A stretch of DNA of 64,000 nt, from the NCBI GenBank assembly GCA_013115125.1, contig JABANN010000113.1:1-64000 (forward strand), given 5' to 3'. A program made the position numbers and the translations under genes. This document shows positions 1 to 11,170 of the stretch, in pieces. Within the stretch, counting starts at the first letter, position 1, and each line of letters opens with the position of its first letter. Below the pieces are notes generated by a model. It had not been told where the DNA came from. It did not search any database and worked only from the letters and a program-made list of their open reading frames with translations. Source of the stretch: Perkinsus olseni. Its lineage: Eukaryota > Perkinsozoa > Perkinsida.

Positions 1-338
1 TAATTCATACGTAGATTAATAGCGAAGAACTGATAAAATTTCTGTTTTGCTTATCGAAAATGCACGGTCTGTACTGTTGTTTCCGTTGTGGGCGTTCTAG
101 TTGAATGAGAGTCGTCTCAGGTCAAGCAGTCTCCGCAGTTGGACGAAGCAAATGCCAAGTCGAGTGGCATCCGCCAAGCTGTCAGAGAGGCTGTAGCGTC
201 CGTGGAAGTGGTCCCTGAGGTGGGGATTCTGTAGCGTCTCCTTACATGGTCGTGAGACGGACTAGTTGCAAGCAGTCTTACTACGAGTGTTTCTATTGCT
301 TCCTCGAGCTCCGGTGGCGTCGTGGTTTTTTGAAAAAA

Positions 339-363
339 CCTGTGAAAAAACTTTTTTCACAGG
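339..363. repeat. Perfect palindrome, 12-base arms
   Basis: CCTGTGAAAAAA, one C, then the exact reverse complement, in a region without assigned exons. Confidence 0.85.
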
Positions 364-967
364 GTAGTACCTGCAGCGAACGGTATAGAGTATTAATGGC
401 GCTGTTGGCACATTGAGGGGCTCACTTGCTCACTTGCATTTTCTCAACGCTTGTACTCGAATCGATTCACGTCACCTACCATTTCATCATCCGTTCAGGT
501 AGCGGTTGAGCTGCCGGTGGCTGATGCGACAAGAGAGCAAGCGGGTGAGTTTATCACATTCTGGCAACTGATCAGAAAAGTCACCAAGACTCATGTTGCG
601 AACATTTGAATGAAAGCCCCGGGCTGGAACATCTCCTTGTTCTTTATTTTTCGAAGGCTCTTGATACACTTGGCGAAAATTTCCCCGCGGCGTATGATTT
701 TTTTCGGAAAAATGAAAATTTTTGCCCCGAGGCGTATGTTTTTTTCCGGAAAAATAACAATTTCACTGCTGAGTCGACATAGCCTGACTTCTCTCCGCGG
801 CGTAAGCTCCTTCAATTCCAGATGTGACTAGAAGTGTCGCTATCGTCCGTAGCCACAGTACTTCATTTTTCTTCGGCTTATTAGGTTGCACTTGTAGGAA
901 AGGATTGCCTCCATTCTGGAAGGTCTTGGGTCGTGTCTCGATTGAGAATTGTGCGACTTTTTTTCAG

Positions 968-2384
968 ATGATGGCCAAGCTAGTGGTGTCAGTAAACCTG
1001 CGCGGTCCGAGAGTTCGAAGAAAAGGTCGGTGTGGAATTGGTGCAAGTTTGATGGTTTTGGTCAGGAGGGAGCAGACCGCGGAAGAGCTCAGAGAAGTCG
1101 CTGAGAAGAAGGCCAGAATCGCCTTGGTGGGTACCACTTTATCGGGTCTTCGCGATTCGGAATAGCAGTTTGTGATCATGATGATGCGAAAATGAGGCCA
1201 CTGTGTCACATGGGAGCTTGGGCTCAGGAAGTACTCGGATACCTGCCCCGTACTTTAGTAGTTCGGTCGCCTGGCTCGTACAGCATGGCACAGTTACCTC
1301 AATTTCGTATCTTGCATTTTCTTCGCTGGGCACTGTATCGACTGCCGACGCGGTGAGAAGCTTGAGATCGAGCTGTAGGCGAAAGTAGAAGTTCGATGAC
1401 TGAAAATGTGACGCGGTTGCGAGTCGAGGTTCGACACGCTCATTCGAATGACGAGTTTTCAGAACAAGGAAATTTTTTGCTTGTTCGGTGCATATTCGTT
1501 CGCAAATCTGTCTTGTTCTCAGTCTCACCCAGTGGTCGATCGAAATTATCCGAATAGGTGAGTCGGCTAGGCCAGTCAGCTACCGACTTGCTCTCTCGCA
1601 TTTCCTCAACGCTGGTGATAACTTTTGCTTAGATTGGACGTCATCATACCAGCGAACAGAGTCCGGCAGCGGCGGAAAGTGGCCGAAGGCTTCGCCAGTG
1701 CGATCGAGAGGGGCGTCCGCGCGGAAGAAATGAGGTGGGCAGGCACGGGTTCAATTACCGGAGAGTGTCCTCTGGGCGAGCCTGAGGAATTCAATTTCGT
1801 GGCGCGTGACGGTGTTGAGGATTTTAGCGTTGAGAACTCTGAGACTCTCAGGGAGCCTGTGAATGACTTCGCCCGGGACGCCGGTGAGAGACTCGAGGCG
1901 GAGATCTTCGTGAAAGAAGATGCGGCTACTGAGGGAGGTTGGTCGAAGTAAATCTGGGTCGGGTACCGGGTACTCGCCAAGTGCTATTCGACCTTTCGAA
2001 GAATCGTTCCTGAGGAACGCTGGAATTTTGGGGGTTCTCGGTTGCGCTATGCAGTCGTTTAAGACTGCCTCAATGCTTTTATGGGGAAGTTTGAGGCGGC
2101 CGGTTTTTGTGTCTTCGAGGAAGGGTTATTGCGTGGACCATTATTTCTCAAACTGAAAGCAATATTATTGCCGCAATAATGAGATACGACTGCTGTCACG
2201 TTCATTTTCGGAGCTGATTTCCTGTCGGCGACCGGAGTCGACCTTGGATATTTATCGATGCTGTGCGTTCAGATACCTCAAAGAAGTGTCACGCATCGGC
2301 AAGAATTTGCTCGACGCCGGGGGTATCACTCAGATCCTGGAACGACAGCAAGTGTCGCTCGAGCAAGTAGCTCTCGTGAATTGA
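968..2384 (+). CDS. Exons of an unidentified plus-strand gene
   Basis: I do not recognise this gene. Visible pieces are an open stretch from 968 after a TTTTTTTCAG acceptor, an exon 1066-1126 (QTAEELREVAEKKARIAL, helical and charged) between CAG and GTGGGT, an open stretch from 1633 after GCTTAG (IIPANRVRQRRKVAEGFASA) and a last stretch of about 2193-2384 ending in TGA, which reads RCCAFRYLKEVSRIGKNLL and resembles an armadillo-type helix. A copy of the TTGC-CTCAACGC intron motif lies at about 1590-1613, shortly before the 1633 acceptor. Whether all pieces belong to one gene is inference. Exon boundaries other than those given are not fixed. Confidence 0.35.
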
Positions 2385-2694
2385 GCGGTGTCCTTCTTTT
2401 CTGAGGTTTTTTTATGAGCAGAATGATATACTGGGGTTATCATGTGGTTTGTCACTGGAGAAAGTACCCCAAATTTTTTATTGATTTTTTTTGTTCTTTT
2501 CAGAAGTTCACGGTAATTTGGGAAGTGATGACCGCTCATGTCTTCCTTGCGTTGTTCAAGTGGCTGTCATATCAGTTATAATTTGATGCATTCCCTCGAA
2601 GTTTCTCGAATTCCTGTTTTTTTTCTCAGGAATGCGCGATATACGGTCTGTTGTGATTCTGTGCGTTTGTAGGTAGCCTCTCATCATTGCACAG

Positions 2695-2786
2695 GCGAGT
2701 GGCTGGAAAATATGAAGATTAATGATGAAGCTGTTCCGTACACTGACCGTTGGCGTAGTCTTCACAAACGTCTCACTAGGGAACTG
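2695..2786 (+). CDS. Isolated exon, unidentified gene
   Basis: An open stretch flanked by a good acceptor (CATTGCACAG) and a good donor (CTG|GTAAGT). It reads EWLENMKINDEAVPYTDRW followed by RSLHKRLTREL, a charged helical peptide. The neighbouring exons were not found, and the gene cannot be named. Confidence 0.35.
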
Positions 2787-2789
2787 GTA

Positions 2790-4340
2790 AGTCCCTGTGG
2801 CAAAATTTTACAGCTCCTTCGAAATTTTTGAGGATGAGGTTGTTTCGTCTCGCATGAACTGCAGTTTTTTTCACAGAGTTGAGAACGCGACACATGTGGA
2901 CCTGAGTAAAAACACTTCTCGTTAGCGGCCTGATAGAGAACGTAAAATGGTGAGAGGCACATAAAGAATTTGGTGGGATTTTGTGGTCGTTAATGATCTT
3001 CCCATTAAATGATGCTTGCTCAGTATTTGTAGATCAGAGGTCTTCAGGCTGTGCGAGAGTGAACAAGGAGCGTTGAGAAAATACAAGAGCGCTCGAGATA
3101 GCAAGATTCTTTCGCCTTGCGAGTGCAGCTCTTAAGATTCGAGATCACTCGAAGATGGTCATGGTATCTTAGATGAGACAATGTGGTGAGAGCGAGCGCG
3201 GAGATGGAGACGAGCAAGATGGAAAGGAGCTCGCTGTAGGTCTCGTTCTGTGTTGAGTCAGGGTGCTTTGAAGGTTAGAAATGGGTGAAATCGTTTGGCT
3301 CAAATAAAGAAGAAAAATATTTTCTGTAATCTCCAAACAAATCGTCTGAAGGAATAAAGTAATTTCATCGAACTCTCTTCTCTCGGTGGAATCTACTTGG
3401 TATGCTCTTCGCGCAGACAGCTGTGAGATACGCGGAATTCGGTCAATTTACTTGGTGAAAGTCGCACGTGGGATTGGGATATGGGGTGATGAGTAGTAGG
3501 AAATGACTGCTGGTGTATTTGTGGCGAGGACCCTGTTATGGAATGGAGCAGTCGGGAGACGACGTTGGAAACGCTCTTCGGCGTGTGGAAAGAAGAAAAA
3601 AACGATTGCGTGGGTTTGAGATAAGGTTGGCTGTCCTTAGGCGACTTCGTGGGCACTGGAGTTGTGCCGGAGGTGTTGGGAGAGCTCGGTGGCTCGCAGG
3701 GAGGACGGTGGTTTTGACACGGACATGAGATACTACAACAACGTAAGCTGTTTGTTTGGAAGGTATCTTGGTTTGATCCTGTCAAGATGCGAGGAGTGTT
3801 GGATCTGTTGGCGAATTTGAAGGGATTGGTGCTCCGTCTCTTCATACATCCAAAAGGAGTTCTCCTCTTTCGGATGGTAGACTATGCGAGTATTCTTTTT
3901 CTATGGCGAGTTGCTTTCTGGGCATTTCGACTACAAGCGTCGATAGTATACTCGGATGTACAAACAAAGCTGGAGATTTTTCGCTTTTTTTCTTCGTCTC
4001 TGAGATAGACAGACGACCGTATGCGAAGATCTGATCACTGATGGCAATCAGCTGCCATTTGCGAACATTTTCTCGCGCATCTAGTGCATTGCGGTGGCGC
4101 TGCGCGGCGAGCGAGATTGGATTACTCACGTTACGTGAGTTACGTAGTGGCCTAGTAACTAGTATTACTAGTTACTAGGCCCTAGTTCTACCTAAGCTAC
4201 TCGCGCCGGCTTTGGTCTGCCACCGGTTCTGTCCAGTGCAGTTCTCTTGCATCTGTCCGCTGATATCGGCTGCCGGAGGGCGTCCGGGCACGCTTATGAG
4301 CACTTGGCGTCAGTTTCCGAAGCACTGGTTAATGTCATCA
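2790..4340. other. No supported gene; hairpin and intron-motif copy
   Basis: I find no convincing coding exon here. A reverse copy of the TTGC-CTCAACGC intron motif lies at about 3072-3108 (GTTGAGAAAATACAAGAGC then GCAAG), where GTTGAG could act as a 5' splice site. A perfect hairpin lies at 4149-4181. Open frames on either strand at 3393-3845 look like chance. Confidence 0.4.
4149..4181. repeat. Perfect palindrome, 16-base arms
   Basis: The left arm GGCCTAGTAACTAGTA and its exact reverse complement are separated by a single T. Confidence 0.9.
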
Positions 4341-4344
4341 GCCT

Positions 4345-4701
4345 ATGCCTATGATGTTGGAATCCTTCGGTGGCACCCCGAAGTGGAAGTGTGCGGACCT
4401 AGCCCATTTCCTGGAGGATTTCTCCCTACGTGACCGCGGTGGCGATGCTGTGCTGGCCGAGGACACGGACGACGGCACTCCGGTCTTGGTCAGGGACGAC
4501 GCGAACGAGGAGACTTCCTTCCACCACCAATTCGGCGCGAGGTGGAGCATGGACTTCCAAATCTACAATTTGGCCATCTTTATCGTGCAGGACCATTCCA
4601 GTGACAGGACTCCTGAAGAGGGTCGCGTGAAAGCTGTCGATCTATCCGAGAGTTCTCGGCCTGGCAATCCAGTTCAACTGGAATGTCGCCGCTGTTGCTG
4701 A
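4345..4701 (+). CDS. Doubtful ORF of 118 codons
   Basis: An ATG-to-stop frame beginning MPMMLESFGGTPKWKCADLA. The region is GC-rich and open in several frames on both strands, so the ORF has little weight by itself. There is no recognised motif, and no splice signals link it to neighbours. It is listed only because it is the longest open frame in the first 5 kb on this strand. Confidence 0.2.
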   Translation: MPMMLESFGGTPKWKCADLAHFLEDFSLRDRGGDAVLAEDTDDGTPVLVRDDANEETSFHHQFGARWSMDFQIYNLAIFIVQDHSSDRTPEEGRVKAVDLSESSRPGNPVQLECRRCC

Positions 4702-5025
4702 CGTGGCTGTCCGGAAGAAAATCGAGTCCTGCGGAGTCCTTTGCACTGGCACGCTGCGCGACTTTTCAAGGCTCTGAGAACTCACGGCTGGGGTAATCCT
4801 GACTACCTTGGCCTAATGCCCATTGGTCTCCGACTGCTGTCGGAAAGAGAAAGACATCGAACATTCCAGTGGACCTAAAACACTGGGCACCCCAACTGTT
4901 GACGAGGATCGTTGGCCTGGGTTCGCCGGAGCCCTTTTAACTCGTCCCACTCGATGGGAGGATACTTTCTCGCCGGCAATCTCAATTTTTTCGGCGTCAT
5001 TGCGTTCTCCGATCTTCAACTTTAC

Positions 5026-5287
5026 AGTATATCTTCCCGCGATATTGAAGACTGTAGTTTGTGCTTCTCGGAGAAGTCTTCTCCGCTGTGCGAGTGACTC
5101 TTGCTCACAGGATAGCGGAGATACTGTACTGGGAAAAGTGTAGTCTATGGGGTTCGAACCAAGGACCTCATGTTTCAGATCGAAAAGGTGGTCCGGCGGA
5201 TAAGAGGAATACCTCGCATCACGTCGGAGCCGGTCGTCGCCCTTGCCCAGAGTGGGAAGTTGACTTGCAGCGAGCTCTTCGAGTCGT
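5026..5287 (-). CDS. Two exons of an unidentified minus-strand gene
   Basis: Read on the minus strand, exon 5167-5287 follows an acceptor TTTCCTCAATAG and codes RLEELAASQLPTLGKGDDRL then RRDARYSSYPPDHLFDLKHE. It ends at GAG|GTCCTTGG. The 63-base intron 5104-5166 begins with a tRNA T-arm (GTCCTTGGTTCGAACCCC), and the next exon 5026-5103 codes QESLAQRRRLLREAQTTVFN then IAGRYT before GTAAAG. Both junctions are GT-AG and keep the frame. The upstream acceptor is the end of a TTGC-CTCAA intron motif copy. Both known intron element types therefore flank one exon. The function is unknown, and the rest of the gene was not traced. Confidence 0.5.
5147..5166 (-). repeat. tRNA T-arm relic at a 5' splice site
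   Basis: On the minus strand the intron starts GTCCTTGGTTCGAACCCC, so the first bases of the T-arm form the donor itself. Confidence 0.65.
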
Positions 5288-5374
5288 CTATTGAGGAAAT
5301 ACAAGAGAGAGCAAGATAGCAAGGTGAGGGATGCCTAACATTGGAGCGGGGTTAATGTTCGCTCGCAGGTTCGA

Positions 5375-5398
5375 AAGGTCCCGGGTTCGAATCCCAGG
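5375..5398 (+). repeat. tRNA T-arm relic
   Basis: AGGTCCCGGGTTCGAATCCC at 5376-5395 is a perfect T stem-loop and B box. No D-arm or anticodon arm precedes it, so it is not a tRNA gene. No neighbouring exon was assigned. Confidence 0.6.
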
Positions 5399-6105
5399 AT
5401 GTGCATATTATACAGTCTCTTGAATGTACAATTTTCTTCACTAACGTTTCGCTACTAATCGTCCGTACACTATTTGGTTGATTAAGAATCTTTTTTTGTC
5501 TCGAGTTCACTCAATAATCTCGCGCAGTGATTGCGATCGGAATGATTTTTTTTCGCAAATTTTCGGGAATATTGTAGAGTTCCCGAAAATTTACTCCAGG
5601 GAAATGAATCATCAGCAAAAGAGCCAGGATGACCATTTCCGAAGGAATTTTCATTTTTGCTTCGCTCCGCTAAATATTGGTCGTTACCACAGCATTTTTC
5701 TCTCCAATGCCGAAGGTTCCCCATCTTTTCGGACGCTACCTCCGGAACGAGTCGGCAGGGGTAAGTCGCGCTCGAAAATATTTTCCACTTTTCTCGAAGG
5801 GGCTGCGGATTGTTACCAGCCGGCCTGAGCCAATCAAGATTTGATTATCAAATTGAGACCGTCCGGGTCGGATCCCGTGGGAAGTTCTGCGACATTCGTA
5901 TCCCGAAATTTTTCGTTCGCATTCCTGTTTTTGGAAAATTAGGTGACCATAGGTAGGCTTCTTTTTTATCTCCTTGCTCGTCTTTCTAAGCTTCGGTCGC
6001 GATACTGGTTATTTTTCTTCTCTGGCTGCCTGCGTTGGACACGGTCCTTCCTATGAGTTGATCGACCTCATCTATTTTCCTCTCTGTCTCTTCTTAGCAT
6101 CGCAG

Positions 6106-7683
6106 ATCGTGGCGCAAGTATGTTCAGACTCGTTACGTGGTGCCCAAGGCGATGGGACAGGTGAGAAAATACAATTTTACGTTTTTCGAATTTTTTCCTG
6201 GTGATGAGCAGGTCCCGAGCGCAGCATCGCAGATGGCTCTTTTTCATGATGATGATTATAAACGGAAATATAGAATGGGCGTGAGAAACTCGATGTTTCG
6301 AAAGTAAGCTCAAAACCTCTCCTGCTCCGCTCCGCCGATTGGAATGAAAGCCCGTTTGCTATTTGCTACGGATCGCGTGCCGAGGAGCACTCGCTGCGCT
6401 TCAGCTTTGCTTCGGATTAGAGTAGTTAGTGCGGTTGGGTCAGATCAGATTAGAGATGAGAACGTAGAGCAGTGCGCTCGAGTCTCGCTACCTGCTGTGG
6501 ATTTGATGAATCGTATTGGTCGCCGGTTCGAATCCTGGCTAGGATATTTTATGTTACACAAACGTCTGAGTTATCTTCTTCCTCGGAACCCTGGGTCGCT
6601 AGATATGATCGTGGAAAGGGGCGGTATTGACTCCGTCCTTTTGTCAGGGTTTTGAAGCCCTTCACAACTAGAAGGGACTTCCGCTCAGACATGCTCAATC
6701 AGACCATCCACAATTTACGTGTTACCAATAGCGCTTTGTACGCTATTGAAGACAAGGGAGGATTCGACGAGTATATTATGAGATCTCCGCCAGAGGTGAG
6801 ATGATCTTGCCCTCTTGGTCTCGCTTGTATTTCCTCAACGCGACTCGCTGATTCTCGGACAGTGTGCAGAGCTTTGATTTCCTGTTCTATGTGAGGAATG
6901 TGGTTTGCTTGAGCGCCTCTGTGATCTTGTTTTCTTGCGGTATCTTGAATTTTCTCAACGCATTGTCTTTAGGAGATGAGGTCGAATGCAGGAGAGAAGA
7001 TGCGGAATGTGATGTATTGGTATATGCAGCATCCAGGTTAGGTTGTCAAAAGCGCTCGCCCTGGTAATCGATTTCCTTCCATCTTGTCAGAGTATAAGGC
7101 ACTAGGTTTGCCGTGGAAGGTGTTCCTCAGGAAGAGAAATCAACTGGACCCGGCTTATGCAAGGTGCCACCTTGGATTCCGATGGAATCCGACGAGTTTT
7201 GCGCTGAATAGCGTAGATGTGGACTATCTGGTTGCAGTAGTTGTAGGTGTGGAACACAACATAAGTAGATTGGGCTCATAGTGAACGAGATAGAGCAGAT
7301 AGGAAGTGGAGTAGTTGAGAGAACTGATTGATAATACGAAGCTAGTATGAGCACAGCTCGATGAGATTGGGGAGATTCTATCTCGGGTTTGAGTGTGTGT
7401 GAGTTTAAGGTCCAACGCCAACGAGAGCATGGATTAGTTAGACCAGCGCCGCTGTACCTTTCTCTGGGCGATTTTTCCCGTTTGATGAGGAAAATATTTC
7501 CGATGCGCTTGCTTCTCGTTGAAGGAAGTAGATAGCGCTTTCGGTGAATACAAGCGACTCGACGAGATGGGTAGAAGCAGGTACACGCACGAGTTGAAGA
7601 AGTACCATTCCGTACGGCATCTGTACAAACAACACGCGAAGTTCTCCCCTTATTATCTGCCGAAGCACGAGAAGGGATTGTAA
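6106..7683 (+). CDS. Ribosomal protein bL28, probably mitochondrial
   Basis: Proposed exons are 6106-6160, 6233-6303, 6648-6795, 6973-7036, 7091-7163 and about 7525-7683 (stop TAA). The N-terminal exon is not found. The key evidence is an ALFHDDD...VRNSMFRK stretch standing where bL28 has its GLFHGK...TRR start, then VLKPFTTRRDF, IHNLRVTNSALYAIEDKGGF and DEYIMRS, which follow the bL28 pattern (I.VKVTTKALR.IDK.GG.D.YLL). A long C-terminal extension ends YLPKHEKGL, as is usual in mitochondrial versions. The first five exons join in frame by GT-AG rules. The last intron (7164-7524), which holds a dispersed repeat, keeps the frame only if one extra G is retained. An intron-motif copy (TCTTGAATTTTCTCAACGC) sits just before the 6973 exon. 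It would act in the large subunit of the mitochondrial ribosome. Confidence 0.75.
6529..6546 (+). repeat. tRNA T-arm relic inside the bL28 intron
   Basis: GGTCGCCGGTTCGAATCC lies in the intron 6304-6647, without D or anticodon arms. Confidence 0.5.
7224..7360 (+). repeat. Dispersed repeat B, copy 1
   Basis: About 135 bases from CTATCTGGTTGCAGTAGTTG to GTATGAGCACAGCTC, very similar to 56419-56566 and partly to 27170-27258. It lies in the last intron of the bL28 gene. Confidence 0.8.
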
Positions 7684-7995
7684 GAAATGGCAGTGAGCTG
7701 CGTCTTTGCGACAGTTTTATTTTTCCTTCGCGTGAGAGACAGACCTACAATTTGGGTCCACTGGAGACTTATTGACCACGGGCTTTTTCTTTCAGTGTTT
7801 CACGAATAGCGAAAAGTCGGGCTTCTACAAAACCGAGTTTGAAAATTTCTACCCAATTGCGGTTTTTTATTTTCCTGGGAATTTACAGGTCTAGCGACAT
7901 GCAGTCATTTCGGAATTGTCGTCATTTTTCAAAAAAGTCTGGCAATTTCGAGCGGTCGCTTTCTATTTTCTCGCTTTTTCTGTTAGTCTCCGACT

Positions 7996-8257
7996 ATGGT
8001 GTGGTCTATTAGTATGAGATCGTTGGCTGCCGTTAGATACCCAGTTCGGCAGAAGTTCATGGCCGGGTCAGAGGCTCCGGAAATGGTCAACAAGTGGTGG
8101 ACAGAGTCACCGGCGTTGGAAGATGCATTCAGGAGAAGATTGGGCGAAGCGAAGTCATTTGAAGAGGGTAAGTGACAGCATCTAGCATATGATAATCGTA
8201 GGACCTAGATCCGTTGGTGAGGCTTCCGAGGAAATGAGCACATCGGTGAGGGGATAG
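7996..8257 (+). CDS. Small basic protein, 75 residues, two exons
   Basis: Exon 1 runs from ATG 7996 (an in-frame ATG at 8014 is an alternative) to GAAGAGG|GTAAGT at 8167. Exon 2 is 8202-8257 and ends in TAG. The 34-base intron is short but has GT-AG ends. The product starts MVWSISMRSLAAVRYPVRQK, which looks like a mitochondrial presequence (basic, with hydrophobic residues and no acids). It continues with WWTESPALEDAFRRRLGEAK. No family is recognised. It lies directly downstream of the bL28 gene on the same strand. A mitochondrial role is a guess from the N-terminus only. Confidence 0.4.
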
Positions 8258-8259
8258 TT

Positions 8260-10315
8260 GATAAAAATTTATTTAATTTATTGATGAAAATTACAATGTT
8301 TTCGCGCGGCTTTTTGCTTTGGCGAGGGATGCGTAGCTGTCATATTCGTACACGCCTCACCTTTCTCCATCCGTCTGCTGCTCTTGGGCCGTAAAGAACA
8401 TAAGGAAAAAGTCAGTCCCGGTGTTTGGTTATGAACTCCCACACAAACTTAGCATGTATCTAGTCAGCGGGACGGGCTCTACACAGGTTCGTCATGAGAT
8501 TTGCCGAAGATAAGTTGAGATGGTGAAAACTACAATTGCTCTTCATTGCTGTCCCGCAGCGAGTTTGAGAGAGTTACCCCATTACCCGAGCTCGTTCGAA
8601 CGGAACGTTAGACCCCCTCGTGAAGCTGATTAAGTTACCCTGCTTCTTCCCTTCTGTGATCGGTCGGGAAGTTCCGGCTAATCCGGATTGTTCATTCACT
8701 CCGTTTTCGACTCGTTTCGGGTATCAACAATAGGGTGACGTCACCATCTTGACGAGGAAGATTTTCTCGTCGGAAAAACGATAACGGAATCGCCACGCAT
8801 GGTGAGTCTACATAAGAACTCTGTTGAGCGCCTGAACTCCAAAAGAAGGTAAACCCGAAATTTTTTGTGGATGAGTGATTGAATTAACAGAGCAAAAATC
8901 GCTTTTTTTTCCGACCGTATTTGTCGCGGTGTCTCTCAGCTCACGCGGATCATCGAGAGCCTGAAGCCTATCGCCGCGGGTACGGTATGGGTAGGGGTGG
9001 AGAGCATGGCGGTATGCCAAGATGGAGAAGCAAGACGTATAAGTTCAGACAACTACGGCCTTATTAGTCACTCGCATGATATGATGATGATGTTTCTGTG
9101 CACTTCCGGGTGCTTCTTGCGACCGTCAATCTGTCATTCTTCATTGTTGTTGGCGTTGCGCGGATTCCTTGGGGTCATCCGCTTCGGGAGGATTAGTTAT
9201 ATATCATCACGGATCTGAAACCTCTAACTACGGGGACTGGGAGTCGGGGCGGTGGCCACGACGGACCTGCAGGCGGTGAGGGCGACAAGGAGCTACGCCG
9301 AATGCCCTTCCTGTGGCCTTTCCACAGGATCCACCGTAAAACCTATGACAGACCTAAAACGTACGTAAAACCTATGTACAGACCATGAAGGGAAGGGAGA
9401 GGGAATGTAGAGATCATAACTTTGGCGTGATACCAAAGCTTAATACCAAAGCTAATCGAGTCAACAGGCTAATGAACGCCCCCACGTCATTCCGAAATGG
9501 AGAACCGGGTGCAAACTCGAGGAGCTAAATTATACTATGTCGCCCTATGATGCGTCGTCACCCGCTCTTCTGCCTCTTTGGTCGATGAAGTTATCGAACT
9601 CAGACTGCCGTATGCGATTGTCGTTTTGTCGAGTCAACCCAGCGATTCACGGGAACTCAACTCGTGTTGCATACTAAGAAGATATATGAAGGGCAATGAA
9701 GACCAAACCTTTTCGACGATACTTCTGTTTTTGTGTTTCATAGATCCAAATCACCATTCGCTGTGCTAACTGACATACCAATCGTGTGGCGTAGTGTTTT
9801 CAACTACGGCAAACGAGGATGGTGAACAAAGAGGGAGACTCATCGAACCGCACACTGAGACTAACATTTCGGAACTTGAAGGTTCGACAGGCGTTGAACA
9901 ATTGTTAAATATGCTCAACTGCCGAAAATGAGTTCACCTCAGTGGCCGATATAAAGATAGAATGACGATCCACCAGAAAATTTCCGTTGATCTGTCAATA
10001 AGAAGAGAGAAAAGGTGCAGTCACTCGTACCAATGCAAAAGCAGAATCGCAGCTACTCTTTCGATCAAGGCTTTGGGACGAACAAGACGAAGAAGTGACA
10101 TTTACTGACATTGCCAATGTCACATTGGCCGCCAAGTCACGGTAGAGACGGAGGGAGAGGCTGGGTTATGAGCAGGCAATACAAAAGCCAACAAAGACAC
10201 ATGCCACACTAGACATGCTTGATGGGAAGACACGCTGTGGTCTAAGAGCTCGTTGGGATTCTGAAGACGAAGGCAATAAGATACAGAGGAAGCCGACAAC
10301 TGTACCGACCTGAAA
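8260..10315. other. No supported gene
   Basis: There are only short chance frames on both strands. The stretch lies between the small gene ending at 8257 and the convergent minus-strand gene starting at 10317. A short repeated phrase (AAAACCTATG and ACAGACC) occurs near 9338-9386. Confidence 0.5.
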
Positions 10316-10316
10316 T

Positions 10317-10805
10317 CTAGTTCTCTCCGCGTCGCTTCATTGCCCTGTTGGTGATCTTGTTCGGTCCAACCCTTCTGGCGTTATTCACCTCTTCGAATGT
10401 GCGATCCACAAGCACCTACCGAACGACATCCGATGAGGGCCGGCGAGGCGGCTTACTTGACAAGCCTTGGTAGCTCGGTAAAAATCGGCTGTATCGGTCT
10501 GCTCTAGCAGGGAGTTGCACAAGCACTGCACAAGAGTTCGGCGCTGTTCATCGAGAACTCTCTCGATGTCATCAGAGCTGACAAACATTCATCCGGACGG
10601 GTCGAATCACAGCGGCTTACGTTGACTCAGACGAACTGTCGGTGAAGTCGCTGGCTGTACTTTGGGCACCGGGCGACTCCTTCCCGAGGGGCTGGCGAAG
10701 AAAGCTCATGAGCGCTGTCCAGCGGAAAGAGTAAGGGCTTACGGTCAGCTCATTGGGATGCCAGTAGAGACCTACTTCCCCGGGCTGATAATCGGAATGT
10801 AGCAT
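10317..10805 (-). CDS. Complete three-exon gene, 134-residue orphan protein
   Basis: Minus-strand exons are 10621-10805, 10457-10577 and 10317-10415, with introns of 43 and 41 bases that both start GTAAGCCG and end in AG. All junctions keep the frame. The start is ATG 10805 and the stop TAG 10317-10319. The product begins MLHSDYQPGEVGLYWHPNEL, has a Ser/Thr-rich stretch (SDFTDSSSESTSDD), then a helical middle (DDIERVLDEQRRTLVQCLCN) and a basic tail ending ITNRAMKRRGEN. There is no signal peptide or membrane segment. I recognise no family. The clean splice sites and two near-equal short introns make a real gene likely. Confidence 0.6.
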
Positions 10806-11170
10806 TAGTGAAGTTTTTTTCTCTATAGGATATTATAACCGCAGACTGCCGCGGCCGAGTTGATGTGAAACGCAATGTAACACGAACTGTGGACGAGTAT
10901 GAGGGTATGCCGTCACCGCTTGCTCTTGCGTGCCGCCAAAATACAAATATTAAAAGCGCGCGCCATAGTGATCGACACCCAAGACCGTGTAACAGGTCAA
11001 GCCTTTAACTAGGGTTTTCCTAGAGTTGGGGGTATACCCTGTTCGGCTATGGAGGAGCCCGTAATGTGGCAATTGTCATTGTGTTGCCTTAGCGGAGCGA
11101 AGCACGCTTCCATGGGAAGCTTTGCTTAGTGAGTTTAGCCCTCAGTGATTGCTATCGCAGCGAGCGCGCA

